From positions 3,438,001-3,502,000 of the forward strand of contig NZ_CP032405.1 in NCBI RefSeq assembly GCF_016806065.1: DNA of 64,000 bases, in the 5' to 3' direction. Shown one piece after another: positions 39,493 to 52,677 of this stretch. The position numbers were made by a program, and so were the translations under genes. Each line of letters opens with the position of its first letter. Position 1 is the first letter of the stretch. The notes beneath the pieces are model-generated. The model did not search any database. It saw nothing but the letters and a program-made list of their open reading frames with translations, and was not told where the DNA came from. This DNA comes from Rhizobium rosettiformans. GTDB taxonomy: Bacteria; Pseudomonadota; Alphaproteobacteria; Rhizobiales; Rhizobiaceae.

Positions 39493-40782
39493 TCAGCGCT
39501 CCGAGAGCGCCTTGTAATCGCGCTTCGGCTCACCGGTATAGAGCTGACGCGGACGACCGATGCGCTGCTGCGGATCCTCGATCATCTCGTTCCACTGCGC
39601 GATCCAGCCGACGGTGCGCGCGAGCGCGAAAAGAACGGTGAACATGGTCGTCGGGAAGCCGAGCGCACGCAGCGTGATGCCCGAATAGAAGTCGACGTTC
39701 GGGTAGAGCTTCTTGTCGATGAAGTAGGGGTCGTTGAGCGCGATCTTTTCGAGCTCGAGTGCTACCTTCATCAGCGGATCATCGGCATGGCCTGTCGCTT
39801 CGAGGACTTCGTACATGGTCTTCTGCATGATCTTGGCGCGCGGGTCGTAGTTCTTGTAGACCCGGTGGCCGAAGCCCATCAGACGGAACGGATCGTTCTT
39901 GTCCTTGGCCTTGGCGATATATTCCGGAATGCGGTCAACCGAGCCGATTTCCTGCAACATGTTCAAGGCAGCCTCGTTGGCGCCGCCATGGGCAGGGCCC
40001 CAAAGGCACGCGATGCCGGCCGCGATGCAGGCGAACGGATTGGCGCCTGAAGAGCCGGCGAGACGCACGGTCGAGGTCGAGGCGTTCTGCTCGTGATCGG
40101 CATGGAGGATGAAAATGCGGTCCATGGCGCGCGCCAGAACCGGGTTCACCTGGTACTCTTCGCAGGGCACGGCAAAGCACATGCGCAGGAAGTTAGACGC
40201 ATAATCGAGATCGTTCTTCGGGTAAACGAAGGGCTGGCCGACGTGATACTTGTAGGCCATGGCCGCGATCGTCGGCATCTTGGCGATCATGCGCAGCGAA
40301 GCGACCATGCGCTGATGCGGATCGGTGATGTCGGTCGAGTCGTGGTAGAAGGCGGAGAGCGCGCCGACCGTGCCGACCATGACCGCCATCGGATGGGCGT
40401 CACGGCGATAGCCGGAGAAGAACTTGCTCATCTGCTCATGCACCATGGTGTGGTGCGTAACGCGATAGTCGAAGTCCTTCTTCTGCGCAGCCGTCGGCAA
40501 TTCGCCGTAGAGCAGCAGGTAGCAGACCTCGAGGAAGTCGCCCTTTTCAGCAAGCTGTTCGATCGGGTAGCCGCGATGCAGAAGCGTGCCTTCGTCCCCG
40601 TCGATATAGGTGATCTTGGACTCGCAGGATGCCGTGGACGTGAAGCCCGGATCGTAGGTGAACGTGCCCGTGTGCTTGTAAAGGGCGCCGATGTCGATGA
40701 CGTCAGGGCCGATCGTGCCGGCCTTGACGCTCAGGTCGACCGTCTTGTCACCGAGTTTCAAAGAAGCGCTTTTGTCCGTCAT
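39493..40782 (-). CDS. gltA: Citrate synthase, type II
   Basis: Condenses acetyl-CoA and oxaloacetate. From ATG 40782 it has 429 residues, the length of the NADH-sensitive hexameric type. The catalytic His are in [13 protein letters not shown] and [15 protein letters not shown]; the Asp lies in the VDFYSG stretch. An in-frame extension to 40830 lacks family likeness. It stands alone between ppiD and divergent comEC. Confidence 0.97.
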   Translation of the reverse strand: MTDKSASLKLGDKTVDLSVKAGTIGPDVIDIGALYKHTGTFTYDPGFTSTASCESKITYIDGDEGTLLHRGYPIEQLAEKGDFLEVCYLLLYGELPTAAQKKDFDYRVTHHTMVHEQMSKFFSGYRRDAHPMAVMVGTVGALSAFYHDSTDITDPHQRMVASLRMIAKMPTIAAMAYKYHVGQPFVYPKNDLDYASNFLRMCFAVPCEEYQVNPVLARAMDRIFILHADHEQNASTSTVRLAGSSGANPFACIAAGIACLWGPAHGGANEAALNMLQEIGSVDRIPEYIAKAKDKNDPFRLMGFGHRVYKNYDPRAKIMQKTMYEVLEATGHADDPLMKVALELEKIALNDPYFIDKKLYPNVDFYSGITLRALGFPTTMFTVLFALARTVGWIAQWNEMIEDPQQRIGRPRQLYTGEPKRDYKALSER

Positions 40783-40920
40783 GCTGATCCTCCGGAATTG
40801 GCGGGAAGGCGTCTTGAAAAAAGCCGCCATCGGTTAAGCGTGTGATGTAGCTATATGATACCGAAGTTAATGCCAAGCTATCCAAAGGGCAAATTGTGCG
40901 TCGCGAAAACAGCAACAATC

Positions 40921-40934
40921 GAACCGAACGGTTC
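40921..40934. repeat. Perfect palindrome between gltA and comEC
   Basis: GAACCG-AA-CGGTTC in the 266-base divergent region, 139 bases upstream of gltA and 115 before comEC. It has the form of a regulator site, but I cannot name one; it does not match the GTTC-N7-GTTC LexA box. Confidence 0.4.
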
Positions 40935-41048
40935 TAATCGTTTGAAGCCCGAATAGGCGGCAAAAACACGATTCGTTGCACGCATTGATTGCTGACGGAT
41001 TTCGCTTATTCTGTCGGCATATGGGGGCGATCCGGCCGGGTGTGGCTG

Positions 41049-43523
41049 ATGGGAGAAACTGCGGAAATTCAGGGGGAAGGGCGCCTCCGGTCCGGTGATG
41101 TACTGGTCCGGCGAGACTTGCCTCGACCACTCGAAAAACGCGCAACACCCGGTTTATCGACGATCGGCCGTGCTGTCGCCGCTCGCGCTGTTTTGCATCG
41201 CATTCTCAGGCAGGTTCGACAGGACGTCTCAGACGAAAGTCGGCACGGGCATTTTTTCCTCTTCGTGCCCGTCTGGCTCGGCGCCGGTGCTGCAATCTGG
41301 TTTTCCGTTGGCCAACCACCGCCGGCCTTGGTCCTCGGACTGCTCCTTGCTTGCCTGGCTTTCGCGCTTTCGCGGGCGATACGCGACACCGTGGCGCATG
41401 TGGTCCTGTGGAGTTTGTGCCTGATCCTTCTCGGCATGCTGATGGCCGAATGGGAGACAAGGCGAGCGTCCACCGTGATCCTTGATCAGCCACTTGTCAC
41501 CACGGTCACCGGGCTTGTCGAGCGACGGGAGGAGGGGGCGGGCGGTGAATGGCGTTACGTGTTGCGCGTGATCCAGACCGCAGAGCCGAGCATCCGACGG
41601 TCGCCGGCACGCGTGTCCCTTCTGGCCCGAAGCAAGCATGTGCCAGCTGCCATCGGCGAGCAATTGAGCGGTCGCGCCCGTCTCTCACCACCTTCAGGTC
41701 CGGCTTTGCCGGGATTGAACGACTTTAGCTTCCAAAGCTACTTCGCCGGCATCGGCGCTGTCGGCTTCTTCCTCGGTCCGCCCCAGGCCAAAACCTCCGC
41801 TTCATTGGCGGAGAAAGGTCTGTGGGATCGCTTCGACGCGTCCCTGTTCTCGCTCCGGGATCGCATTTCAAGCCGCATTCGCAGCATACTGCCCGGAGAT
41901 CCCGGCGCCTTCGCTGCTGCGATCATTACCGGCGAACGCAGATCGATGTCGGAAGAGGCGACGGAGGCGCTGCGCGTCTCGGGCCTCGCCCATATCACCG
42001 CGATCTCGGGCCTCAACATGGCGCTTGCCGCCGGCATTTTCTTCGTCGGATTGCGAGGGCTTCTGAGCCTCATGCCGACTTTTGCCCACCGTTATCCGGT
42101 GAAGAAGATCGCAGCCGCCGGCGCGCTTCTGGCGACGACCGGCTATGTGCTTATATCCGGCTACCAAGTCACCGCGTTGCGGGCCTATCTGATGACGGCG
42201 GTCATGCTCGGAGCCGTCCTCTTCGACCGCCCGGCTGTCAGCCTCCACAATCTGGCACTTGCGGCAACCGCGATCCTCGCGGTCCAGCCCTCGACGGTGA
42301 TGGGGCCTAGTTTCCAGATGTCTTTCGCGGCGACTGCAGCCCTGATTGCCGGTTACGCGGGGTGGCGGGCGCGACCGCGCGCGATCCTGCCTCGTGCCCG
42401 CTCGCTTGCCATGCGGATTGCTGCCGGGTTTGCCAAGTTCGTCGGCGGCACCCTGGCGACATCGTTCATCGGCGGGGTCTCGACCGCCGTCTTTGCCATC
42501 AGCCATTTTCACCGGCTGTCGACCCATGGACTCGAGGCAAACCTCGCCGCCATGCCGCTGATCTCGCTGGTCGTGATGCCGTCCGGCTTCATTGCCATGC
42601 TGCTCATGCCATTTGGCCTCGACGGCCCATTCTTCTGGATCATGGGTAAGGGCCTGGAAATGGTGCTCATTGTCGCTCACACCGTCTCCGGCTGGGGCGG
42701 CGGCTACGTCTTCCCGCGTCTGCCATCATGGTTCATGCCCGGCGCAATCGCCGGCATGCTCTTGCTGATGCTCCTCAGAACCCCGATCAGGCATGTCGGC
42801 ACGGCTCTCATCGTCGCAACGCTCGCTGCTGCCTTCCTTGCTCCACGTTCCCCGGGTGGCGAACTGATGGTCAGCGAGGACGCACGGTTGGTCGCGATTC
42901 GGGTGGCAAGTGGCGACACGTCCATCATTGCCATCAACCGAGCCCGCCCGGCAGCCTTCATCTTCGATCAATGGCGGCCGGTGCTCGGTATCGATGAGCC
43001 AAGGCATCCGGTCATGCTCGACACGGTACCCCTGCCACCGGCGCCAGACCGGCGTACTGGGCAAACCCTGTCGGAGGAGCAGAGCAAACTGGCAGAGGCT
43101 GTATTTGACAGCCTACTCAAGGCCGCCGGCAGAGAACAGTTCACCTGTGTCAAGCAGGCCTGTGCCATCAGACTGGAGAACGGCAACACGCTGCTGACGC
43201 TGGAACGCCCGGATCTCATCGGAACAGCCTGCGACCGCGCTGATATCGTCGTTCTGTCGGCGCGCACACGCGTCAAAGCCTGCCGCTCTGGCGCGCTCCT
43301 GATTTCGGAGGCGAGCCAGCGCGCAACCGGCTCCCTCGAGATCGCGGGCCTAGCCGCCACCTCGCAAGCCATGACGGTCAGGTCCGCGCTCGACGGACCC
43401 TCCAGGCCATGGACGGCGCACCGTCTCTACGACTGGCGAACAGCCTCTTCCGAAAGCACGCATGAATTTGCGGGTCCAACTGGCACTGTCCGACCAAAGC
43501 TGGAGACCGATGCTGATCAGTGA
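41049..43523 (+). CDS. comEC: ComEC/Rec2-type DNA-uptake channel protein
   Basis: Polytopic membrane protein of 824 residues. After a basic N-terminus come DUF4131-like helices (about 50-270) and the Competence domain (about 290-570; [23 protein letters not shown]). The last 200 residues are soluble but lack the HxHxDH motif of a metallo-beta-lactamase domain, which many Gram-negative ComEC proteins also lack. The start is uncertain: ATG 41049 has no clear ribosome-binding site, and an in-frame TTG at 40989 is possible. It ends seven bases into convergent lexA. DNA uptake in this group is mostly unproven. Confidence 0.88.
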   Translation: MGETAEIQGEGRLRSGDVLVRRDLPRPLEKRATPGLSTIGRAVAARAVLHRILRQVRQDVSDESRHGHFFLFVPVWLGAGAAIWFSVGQPPPALVLGLLLACLAFALSRAIRDTVAHVVLWSLCLILLGMLMAEWETRRASTVILDQPLVTTVTGLVERREEGAGGEWRYVLRVIQTAEPSIRRSPARVSLLARSKHVPAAIGEQLSGRARLSPPSGPALPGLNDFSFQSYFAGIGAVGFFLGPPQAKTSASLAEKGLWDRFDASLFSLRDRISSRIRSILPGDPGAFAAAIITGERRSMSEEATEALRVSGLAHITAISGLNMALAAGIFFVGLRGLLSLMPTFAHRYPVKKIAAAGALLATTGYVLISGYQVTALRAYLMTAVMLGAVLFDRPAVSLHNLALAATAILAVQPSTVMGPSFQMSFAATAALIAGYAGWRARPRAILPRARSLAMRIAAGFAKFVGGTLATSFIGGVSTAVFAISHFHRLSTHGLEANLAAMPLISLVVMPSGFIAMLLMPFGLDGPFFWIMGKGLEMVLIVAHTVSGWGGGYVFPRLPSWFMPGAIAGMLLLMLLRTPIRHVGTALIVATLAAAFLAPRSPGGELMVSEDARLVAIRVASGDTSIIAINRARPAAFIFDQWRPVLGIDEPRHPVMLDTVPLPPAPDRRTGQTLSEEQSKLAEAVFDSLLKAAGREQFTCVKQACAIRLENGNTLLTLERPDLIGTACDRADIVVLSARTRVKACRSGALLISEASQRATGSLEIAGLAATSQAMTVRSALDGPSRPWTAHRLYDWRTASSESTHEFAGPTGTVRPKLETDADQ

Positions 43524-44233
43524 TAGCGGCGAATGAGGCCCACCAGCTTGCCCTGGATCTTCACGCGATCCGGAGGGAAGATGCGGGTTTCGTATGCCGG
43601 ATTGGCGGCTTCCAGTGCAATCGATGCACCGCGGCGGCGGAAGCGTTTGAGTGTCGCCTCCTCGTCGTCGACGAGCGCCACGATGATGTCACCGGGATTG
43701 GCGTTAGAGGCATTGCGGATGATGACCGTATCGCCGTCAAGAATACCGGCCTCGATCATCGAATCGCCCTTGACCTCAAGTGCATAGTGATCGCCCGCGC
43801 CGATCATCTCAGCCGGTACCGTGATGTCATGAGTGTTGTTCTGAATCGCTGAAATCGGCACACCGGCTGCAATCCGGCCCATGACCGGCACGGAGACAGA
43901 CGAACCGTTGTCCTCGACCGGCGGCTTGGTCAGCGCTGGCGCCGGTGGCGTCTTGCCGAGACTGCCCTCGATCACGCTCGGTGCAAAGCCGCGGCGCGGC
44001 TGGATGCTCGGCGAATAGGCTTCCGGAAGCTTGATGACCTCCAAGGCACGCGCCCGGTTCGGCAAGCGTCGGATGAAGCCGCGCTCCTCGAGCGCAGTGA
44101 TCAGGCGGTGGATCCCGGATTTCGATGCGAGGTCCAGCGCATCCTTCATCTCGTCGAAGGACGGCGGGACACCCGATTCCTTCATCCGTTCATGGATGAA
44201 GAGAAGCAGTTCCTGTTGCTTGCGCGTCAGCAT
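43517..44233 (-). CDS. lexA: SOS repressor LexA
   Basis: Repressor of the SOS regulon, 238 residues. N-terminal winged helix ([17 protein letters not shown]), then S24 peptidase domain. Self-cleavage bond Ala123-Gly124 in RIAAGVPIS, and catalytic Ser158 (GDSMIEAG) and Lys196 (ATLKRF) are all present, so it is RecA-cleavable. The linker of about 40 residues is longer than in E. coli, normal for alphaproteobacteria. A perfect alphaproteobacterial SOS box sits 46 bases upstream of the start, giving autoregulation. Its tail overlaps comEC. Confidence 0.97.
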   Translation of the reverse strand: MLTRKQQELLLFIHERMKESGVPPSFDEMKDALDLASKSGIHRLITALEERGFIRRLPNRARALEVIKLPEAYSPSIQPRRGFAPSVIEGSLGKTPPAPALTKPPVEDNGSSVSVPVMGRIAAGVPISAIQNNTHDITVPAEMIGAGDHYALEVKGDSMIEAGILDGDTVIIRNASNANPGDIIVALVDDEEATLKRFRRRGASIALEAANPAYETRIFPPDRVKIQGKLVGLIRRYH

Positions 44234-44278
44234 ATGCGGTGCCCTCGGAGTGAAACAAATACAGAACAGACACTATAT

Positions 44279-44293
44279 GTTCCAGTTGTGTTC
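44279..44293. promoter_or_regulatory. LexA (SOS) box
   Basis: GTTCCAGTTGTGTTC is an exact match to the alphaproteobacterial direct repeat GTTC-N7-GTTC. It lies 46 bases before lexA (minus) and 149 before the DUF1003 gene (plus), and most likely controls lexA. Confidence 0.9.
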
Positions 44294-44441
44294 CGCAAGG
44301 GTATAAATTTTCGTGAAGAGCCGGTGAGAAAATGCGATAGCCGCCTGCAAGGGTATTGAAACCGTCCGATTTTGACGTGCTGCAGTGCTGAGTGCAGATC
44401 TGGTCCGGGATCGGGCAAAACCGCCTTCGAGGGTGCTGTAT

Positions 44442-44990
44442 ATGTTGAAGGATATTGAGAAACTCGTTCTGGGGAAGTTGTCATCTGATCTTTCGTCAGC
44501 AGAGCAAAAGGTGCTGAAGCGGGCGCGGGAGCGCCGCACGGTGTCGACCAATGCCGGCGAGGACTTTTTGGCCCATGCGACCTTCGGTCAGCGGCTCGCA
44601 GACGGCATTGCACGGGTCGGCGGCTCCTGGGGATTCATCATCGGCTTCATGCTGTTTTTGGTCGCCTGGGTCATCCTCAACACGGTGATTCTTGCAACAG
44701 GTGCGCTCGATCCCTATCCGTTCATCTTCCTGAACTTGATCCTGTCGATGCTTGCCGCCGTCCAGGCGCCGATCATCATGATGAGCCAGAACCGGCAGGC
44801 GGAGCGCGATCGCTTCATGGCGGCGAAGGACTACGAGATCAATCTCAAGGCGGAGATCGAAGTCTTGGCCCTGCATCACAAGATCGACGAGCAGGTGTTA
44901 AAGGAACTGCGCGAAACCCGCGAGCAGATCGATGCCTTGCGGCAGGCGGTCGAAGGCCTTTCCATTCAGGCGTCCAATTCTCAGAATTGA
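44442..44990 (+). CDS. DUF1003 family membrane protein
   Basis: A protein of 182 residues. It has a polar N-terminus, two membrane helices (about 58-80 and 92-115; GSWGFIIGFMLFLVAWVILNT and PFIFLNLILSMLAAVQAPII) with the conserved MMSQNRQAERDR motif after the second, and a cytosolic coiled coil. This is the standard DUF1003 pattern; function unknown. ATG 44442 has GAGG upstream; an earlier ATG 44385 lacks one. Its stop overlaps a possible upstream start of the next gene. Confidence 0.85.
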   Translation: MLKDIEKLVLGKLSSDLSSAEQKVLKRARERRTVSTNAGEDFLAHATFGQRLADGIARVGGSWGFIIGFMLFLVAWVILNTVILATGALDPYPFIFLNLILSMLAAVQAPIIMMSQNRQAERDRFMAAKDYEINLKAEIEVLALHHKIDEQVLKELRETREQIDALRQAVEGLSIQASNSQN

Positions 44991-45010
44991 TGCAGAAACC
45001 GAGAGCAAAC

Positions 45011-45904
45011 ATGTCCAATTCCATTTCCTCACCCCGCGCTATCGATCATCTCGTATTGCCGATCACCGATCTCGAAACCGCCCGCGAGCGGCTCACTCAC
45101 CTCGGATTCACCGTCGCGGCGGATGCCCGCCACCCTTTCGGCACCGAGAATGCCTGCGTTTTCTTCGCCGATGACACCTATTTGGAGCCGCTGGCCGTCG
45201 GTAGTCGGGAAGACTGTCTGGAGGCTGCGCGCACGGGCAATGTCTTTGTCGCTCGCGATCAGGCCTTCCGCTTTCGGCGCGTCGAGGGGCTCTCCGCCAT
45301 CGTCGTGAAGACGGAAGATGCATTGGCGGACGATGCGGCCTACCGCGAGGACGGGATGAGCGCTGGCTCTGTGCTCGATTTCGCGCGCCAGTTTCGTTTT
45401 CCGGATGGCCAAACCGCGGAGGGGGCTTTCCGACTCGCCTTTGCAGCAGATCTCCGTGCGCCCGATTTCTTCGCCTTCGCCTGCCAGCGCATCAACCCGC
45501 TTCCGACCGATCGGGATTCCCTGCTTGTGCATGCCAACGGCGCGACAGGGCTCCGGCGCGTAGTGCTGGTCGAAGAGAACCCGAGCGACTTCCAATATCT
45601 CCTGGAAACGGTTGTTGATCAGCGGGATGTCACCGCCCATTCCTTCGGGCTCTCGATTCAGACCGCCAACGTCGCCGTCGACGTGCTGACACCGGAGGGT
45701 TTCCGGCTCCACTTCGGCCAGGAATTGCTGGTCTCGGAAAGGGGGCTCGTCGGGGCGGCCGTGGTTATTGCGGTTGATGATCTCGGCGTGACAGAAGCCT
45801 GCCTCGCTGCTAAGGGCGTCAGCTATCAAAAAACGGGCGCGCGCCTCGTCGTCGCGCCGGAAAAGGGGCAGGGGGTGACCTTTGCCTTCGAGGAGTTGAA
45901 ATGA
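45011..45904 (+). CDS. VOC family (glyoxalase-like) protein
   Basis: A protein of 297 residues with a glyoxalase-like fold: [24 protein letters not shown] at the start and the [10 protein letters not shown] segment. The Glyoxalase_3-like domain covers about 12-190 and a second half-domain the rest. Metal ligands cannot be confirmed by eye, so activity is unknown. ATG 45011 is preceded by GAGAG. Its stop overlaps the kdsA start by four bases (ATGA), so it is coupled to it. Confidence 0.85.
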   Translation: MSNSISSPRAIDHLVLPITDLETARERLTHLGFTVAADARHPFGTENACVFFADDTYLEPLAVGSREDCLEAARTGNVFVARDQAFRFRRVEGLSAIVVKTEDALADDAAYREDGMSAGSVLDFARQFRFPDGQTAEGAFRLAFAADLRAPDFFAFACQRINPLPTDRDSLLVHANGATGLRRVVLVEENPSDFQYLLETVVDQRDVTAHSFGLSIQTANVAVDVLTPEGFRLHFGQELLVSERGLVGAAVVIAVDDLGVTEACLAAKGVSYQKTGARLVVAPEKGQGVTFAFEELK

Positions 45905-46749
45905 GCGTTTCTCCCAATTCGGAAGTCGTCGTCGGCGAAGGTCCGGCTAAGGCCGTCTTTTCCCAGAAAGGCCGTTTTGCCCTGATTGCCGGTCCCTGCC
46001 AGATGGAAAGCCGCGACCATGCCTTCATGATTGCCGGCCAGCTCGTCGAGCTTTGCCGCGAACTCGGCCTCGGCCTCGTCTACAAGTCGTCCTTCGACAA
46101 GGCGAACCGGACCTCGCTGTCCGCCGAGCGCGGCATTGGCCTGGAAACGGCGATGGAAGTCTTCGCGGACATCAAGAAGGAATTCGGCGTACCGGTCCTC
46201 ACCGACATCCATACGGAAGAGCAGTGCGCCGCCGTTGCCCCGACTGTCGACGTCCTGCAGATCCCAGCCTTTCTTTGCCGCCAGACAGACCTTCTGGTGG
46301 CTGCGGCGAAGACCGGTTGCGCGATCAACGTCAAGAAGGGCCAGTTCCTGGCGCCCTGGGACATGAAGAATGTCCTGAACAAGATCACCGGTTCCGGCAA
46401 TCCGAACGTCATGCTCTGCGAGCGCGGGGCCTCCTTCGGCTACAACACGCTGGTCTCCGACATGCGCTCGCTGCCGATCATGGCGGCGATGGGCGCGCCC
46501 GTCGTCTTTGATGCCACGCACTCGGTGCAGCAGCCTGGCGGACAGGGCGGCTCCACCGGCGGTCAGCGGGAATTTGTCGAGACGCTTGCCCGTGCGGCTG
46601 TTGCTGTCGGTGTCGGTGGCCTCTTCATCGAGACCCATCAGGATCCGGACAACGCCCCGTCGGATGGCCCGAACATGGTGAAGATCACCGACATGCGTCG
46701 GCTGCTCGAAAAACTCATCGCCTTCGACGATATTGCCAAGTCATCTTGA
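45901..46749 (+). CDS. kdsA: 3-deoxy-8-phosphooctulonate synthase
   Basis: Joins arabinose 5-phosphate and phosphoenolpyruvate into KDO 8-phosphate for lipopolysaccharide core. The 282 residues include [41 protein letters not shown] and the [12 protein letters not shown] loop. A cysteine in the SFGYN-type catalytic neighbourhood and GPCQ suggest the non-metal or metal form cannot be settled here. Coupled to the VOC gene upstream; eno is 212 bases on. Confidence 0.96.
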   Translation: MSVSPNSEVVVGEGPAKAVFSQKGRFALIAGPCQMESRDHAFMIAGQLVELCRELGLGLVYKSSFDKANRTSLSAERGIGLETAMEVFADIKKEFGVPVLTDIHTEEQCAAVAPTVDVLQIPAFLCRQTDLLVAAAKTGCAINVKKGQFLAPWDMKNVLNKITGSGNPNVMLCERGASFGYNTLVSDMRSLPIMAAMGAPVVFDATHSVQQPGGQGGSTGGQREFVETLARAAVAVGVGGLFIETHQDPDNAPSDGPNMVKITDMRRLLEKLIAFDDIAKSS

Positions 46750-46758
46750 AAGCTTCCC

Positions 46759-46792
46759 GCGGCGCTTCAATCGGTTGAACCGGAAGCGCCGC
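46759..46792 (+). terminator. Hairpin after kdsA, possible terminator
   Basis: GCGGCGCTTC (46759-46768) and GAAGCGCCGC (46783-46792) pair perfectly; no U-run follows. It starts ten bases after the stop. Confidence 0.45.
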
Positions 46793-46916
46793 AGGCAATT
46801 GCCGTTTAAATCGATTAGATTTCGTCCCTTCCGCCCCTGATCCGTCATTGTATTTTCCCGATCATCGGATAAGAGAGGATGACTCACAGGCGGGTCCAGC
46901 GGCTTATGCCCGGTGA

Positions 46917-48236
<1,320 letters not shown>

Positions 48237-48256
48237 TCTCGGTCGAATTCCTTCGA

Positions 48257-48290
48257 AGCCCGTGCCGGTTCCCCGGCGCGGGCTTTTTCT
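48257..48290 (+). terminator. Rho-independent terminator of eno
   Basis: AGCCCG (48257-48262) and CGGGCT (48279-48284) with inner GCCGG/CCGGC pairing, followed by TTTTTC. It starts 20 bases after the stop. Confidence 0.88.
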
Positions 48291-48374
48291 TTTGCACTGC
48301 GATTAGGGTCAACGGTCGGTTAAGATCTGACGGTTACTCTTGCGACAAGTTTCGCGTTTCAGGGCATTGTCGGC

Positions 48375-48692
48375 ATGTGGACCAGGCATCACAAGAAGAA
48401 GAAATACGGCCGTCTCATTCTTCCCGCTATCACCGTCGCTTTCCTGTCCTATTTCGGCTACCATTCCATCCATGGTGATTACGGCCTCAGGGCGGGGCAG
48501 GAATTCGAGCGCATCCGGCAAGAGCGTGCATCGGAGCTTGATAGGCTCGTGGCCCAGCGGACCGTCCTTGAAAAGGATGTCAGTCTCTTGAGTGATGGCT
48601 CTCTCGATGAGGACATCATAGACGAAAAGGCGCGCTATCAGCTCAACATGTCGCGCCCGGACGAAATCGTAATCTTCAACACCTATTTCTGA
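48375..48692 (+). CDS. FtsB-like septum formation initiator protein
   Basis: Cell-division protein of 105 residues of the DivIC/FtsB family. After a basic N-terminus (HHKKKKYGR) there is one membrane helix (about 14-33) and a periplasmic coiled coil (about 40-80, LRAGQEFERIRQERASELDRLV). FtsB binds FtsL and FtsQ at the divisome. The place between eno and pdhA is the common one in Rhizobiaceae. An AT-rich hairpin with six U follows directly. Confidence 0.88.
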   Translation: MWTRHHKKKKYGRLILPAITVAFLSYFGYHSIHGDYGLRAGQEFERIRQERASELDRLVAQRTVLEKDVSLLSDGSLDEDIIDEKARYQLNMSRPDEIVIFNTYF

Positions 48693-48724
48693 TTAACCTG
48701 AATTCAGTTAATCGTAAATTTTTT
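48691..48724 (+). terminator. AT-rich terminator-like dyad after the FtsB-like gene
   Basis: GATTAAC (48691-48697) and GTTAATC (48707-48713), with inner TGAA/TTCA pairing, then a run of six T at 48719-48724. The weak stem argues for caution. Confidence 0.5.
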
Positions 48725-48841
48725 AGTCATTACAGTTGCTTGCGGCGAATGATAGCCATGCATTTATGGCATTGCCGCCGTGCTCTTTCTTCCCTATTCT
48801 GTGCCCAACTTTGGACCATAATAAACCCATGGGAGGGATGC

Positions 48842-49888
48842 ATGGCGCCTCGCAAGCCAGCAGCTGCGAACGGTCGGAAGTCTTCCGCCAAGTCAGCCGG
48901 CAAGGAATTCACCGGAAAAAACACGCCTGAATTTGGTGCAGACGAAGAACTTCACGCCTATCGTGAAATGCTGCTTATCCGCCGTTTCGAAGAAAAGGCC
49001 GGCCAGCTTTACGGCATGGGCTTCATCGGCGGCTTCTGTCACCTCTATATCGGCCAGGAAGCGGTCGTTGTCGGCATGCAGATGGCGCAGAAGGAAGGTG
49101 ATCAGGTTATCACCGCCTATCGCGACCACGGTCACATGCTGGCAGCGGGCCTCAGCGCGCGCGGCGTCATGGCCGAGCTGACGGGTCGCCGCAGCGGCCT
49201 GTCGAAGGGCAAGGGCGGCTCAATGCACATGTTCTCGAAAGAGAAGCATTTCTATGGTGGCCACGGCATCGTGGGCGCGCAGGTTTCGCTCGGAACCGGT
49301 CTCGCCTTCGCGAACAAGTATCGCGGCAATGACAATGTTGCGGTTGCCTATTTCGGCGACGGGGCTGCAAACCAGGGTCAGGTCTACGAGAGCTTCAACA
49401 TGGCTGCCCTCTGGCAGCTGCCGATCATCTACATCGTCGAAAACAATCGCTACGCCATGGGCACGTCGACGGCGCGCGCCACGGCGCAGTCGAACTACTC
49501 GCTGCGCGGCTCCGGCTTCGGCATCCCCGGCGTCCAGGTTGACGGTATGGATGTGCGCGCGGTGAAGGCTGCCGCCGATGAGGCGCTCGAGCATTGCCGT
49601 TCCGGCAAGGGTCCGATCATTCTTGAAATGCTGACCTATCGCTATCGCGGCCACTCGATGTCCGACCCGGCGAAGTATCGCTCCAAGGAAGAAGTGCAGA
49701 AGATGCGGTCGGAGCAGGATCCGATCGAACAGGTCAAGGCTCGTCTCCTCGAGAATGGCTGGGCTTCAGAAGACCAGCTCAAGGCGATCGACAAGGACGT
49801 GCGCGACATTGTCGCGGACAGTGCCGATTTCGCCCAGGCCGATCCGGAGCCGGATGTTTCCGAGCTCTACACCGACATTCTTCTGTAA
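48842..49888 (+). CDS. pdhA: Pyruvate dehydrogenase E1 component, alpha subunit
   Basis: Thiamine-diphosphate-dependent E1-alpha of the pyruvate dehydrogenase complex, 348 residues. The TPP motif GDGAANQGQVYESFNMAALW is intact, and the phosphorylation-loop equivalent YRYRGHSMSDPAKYRSKEE is present. An N-terminal lysine/serine-rich extension (about 1-30) is typical of alphaproteobacteria. The chosen ATG 48842 follows GGGAGGG closely; the frame is open upstream to 48740. It opens pdhA-pdhB-pdhC. Confidence 0.97.
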   Translation: MAPRKPAAANGRKSSAKSAGKEFTGKNTPEFGADEELHAYREMLLIRRFEEKAGQLYGMGFIGGFCHLYIGQEAVVVGMQMAQKEGDQVITAYRDHGHMLAAGLSARGVMAELTGRRSGLSKGKGGSMHMFSKEKHFYGGHGIVGAQVSLGTGLAFANKYRGNDNVAVAYFGDGAANQGQVYESFNMAALWQLPIIYIVENNRYAMGTSTARATAQSNYSLRGSGFGIPGVQVDGMDVRAVKAAADEALEHCRSGKGPIILEMLTYRYRGHSMSDPAKYRSKEEVQKMRSEQDPIEQVKARLLENGWASEDQLKAIDKDVRDIVADSADFAQADPEPDVSELYTDILL

Positions 49889-49903
49889 TCGGGGAGGGAA
49901 CCC

Positions 49904-51310
<1,407 letters not shown>

Positions 51311-51322
51311 GGGGGCAAGGTC

Positions 51323-52660
51323 ATGCCGATCAATATCACCATGCCGGCCCTGTCTCCGACGATGGAAGAGGGCAATCTGGCCAAGTGGCTGGTCAAGGAA
51401 GGCGACAAGGTCAAGTCCGGCGATGTCATCGCCGAGATCGAAACCGACAAGGCGACCATGGAAGTGGAAGCCGTCGATGAGGGCGTCGTTGCCAAGATCG
51501 TCGTTCCCGCCGGCACCGAAGCCGTGAAGGTCAATGCGCTCATCGCGATCCTTGCCGAGGAAGGCGAAGACGTCGCAGCCGCTGCTGCCGGTGGCGGTTC
51601 GCCCGCCCCGAAGGCTGAGGCGGCTACTGCCCCTAAGGCGGAAGCAGAACCTGCACCTGCCGCGGCACCAGCTGCAGCGCCGGCTCCCGCAGCCGCATCG
51701 GCTTCACCTGCTGCCTCGACCGGTGAGCGCGTCTTTGCTTCGCCGCTCGCGCGTCGCCTGGCCAAGGAAGCCGGTCTCGACCTGAAGGCCGTATCGGGTT
51801 CAGGTCCGAAGGGCCGCGTGGTCAAGAGCGACGTCGAAAAGGCCGTCAGCACCGGTGGTGCTAAGGCCGCTCCGGCAGCAGCTGCTTCGACGGCCGCGCC
51901 TTCCCCGGTTATGGCCAAGGGTGCGTCGGAAGAAGCCGTTCTCAAGAACTTCGCCGAAGGCTCCTACGAGCTCGTGCCGCATGACGGCATGCGCAAGACG
52001 ATCGCCAAGCGCCTGCAGGAATCGAAGCAGACCATTCCGCATTTCTACGTGTCCGTGGATTGCGAACTGGATGCCCTTATGGCGCTTCGTGCCCAGCTCA
52101 ATGCTGCTGCACCTGAAAAGGACGGCAAGCCGGCCTACAAGCTCTCGGTCAATGACATGGTGATCAAGGCGCTGGCTCTCGCACTGCGCGACGTGCCGGA
52201 TGCCAACGTCTCCTGGACCGACACCAACATGGTCAAGCACAAGCATGCCGATGTCGGCGTGGCTGTCTCGATCCCCGGCGGCCTGATCACACCGATCATT
52301 CGCAAGGCCGAGGAGAAGAGCCTGTCCACCATCTCCAACGAGATGAAGGACCTCGGCAAGCGCGCCAAGGACCGCAAGCTGAAGCCCGAAGAATACCAGG
52401 GCGGTACGACTGCCGTGTCCAACATGGGCATGATGGGCGTGAAGAGCTTCTCGGCCGTGGTCAACCCGCCGCATGCAACGATCCTTGCGGTCGGCGCCGG
52501 AGAAGAGCGGGTCGTGGTGAAAAAGGGCGAGATGAAGGTGGCGAACGTCATGACCGTGACGCTCTCGACCGACCATCGTTGCGTCGATGGCGCGCTCGGT
52601 GCCGAACTGCTCGGTGCTTTCAAGCGCTACATCGAAAATCCGATGGGCATGCTGGTCTGA
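51323..52660 (+). CDS. pdhC: Dihydrolipoamide acetyltransferase (E2)
   Basis: E2 core of the pyruvate dehydrogenase complex, 445 residues. Domains in order: lipoyl (1-80, Lys43), Ala/Pro linker, peripheral-subunit-binding (about 132-168, [15 protein letters not shown]), second linker, and catalytic acyltransferase (about 215-445) with the active-site motif [13 protein letters not shown]. Only one lipoyl domain here, and a second one sits on E1-beta. Twelve bases after pdhB. Confidence 0.97.
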   Translation: MPINITMPALSPTMEEGNLAKWLVKEGDKVKSGDVIAEIETDKATMEVEAVDEGVVAKIVVPAGTEAVKVNALIAILAEEGEDVAAAAAGGGSPAPKAEAATAPKAEAEPAPAAAPAAAPAPAAASASPAASTGERVFASPLARRLAKEAGLDLKAVSGSGPKGRVVKSDVEKAVSTGGAKAAPAAAASTAAPSPVMAKGASEEAVLKNFAEGSYELVPHDGMRKTIAKRLQESKQTIPHFYVSVDCELDALMALRAQLNAAAPEKDGKPAYKLSVNDMVIKALALALRDVPDANVSWTDTNMVKHKHADVGVAVSIPGGLITPIIRKAEEKSLSTISNEMKDLGKRAKDRKLKPEEYQGGTTAVSNMGMMGVKSFSAVVNPPHATILAVGAGEERVVVKKGEMKVANVMTVTLSTDHRCVDGALGAELLGAFKRYIENPMGMLV

Positions 52661-52677
52661 TCCGGGGGGCGGTTGAG

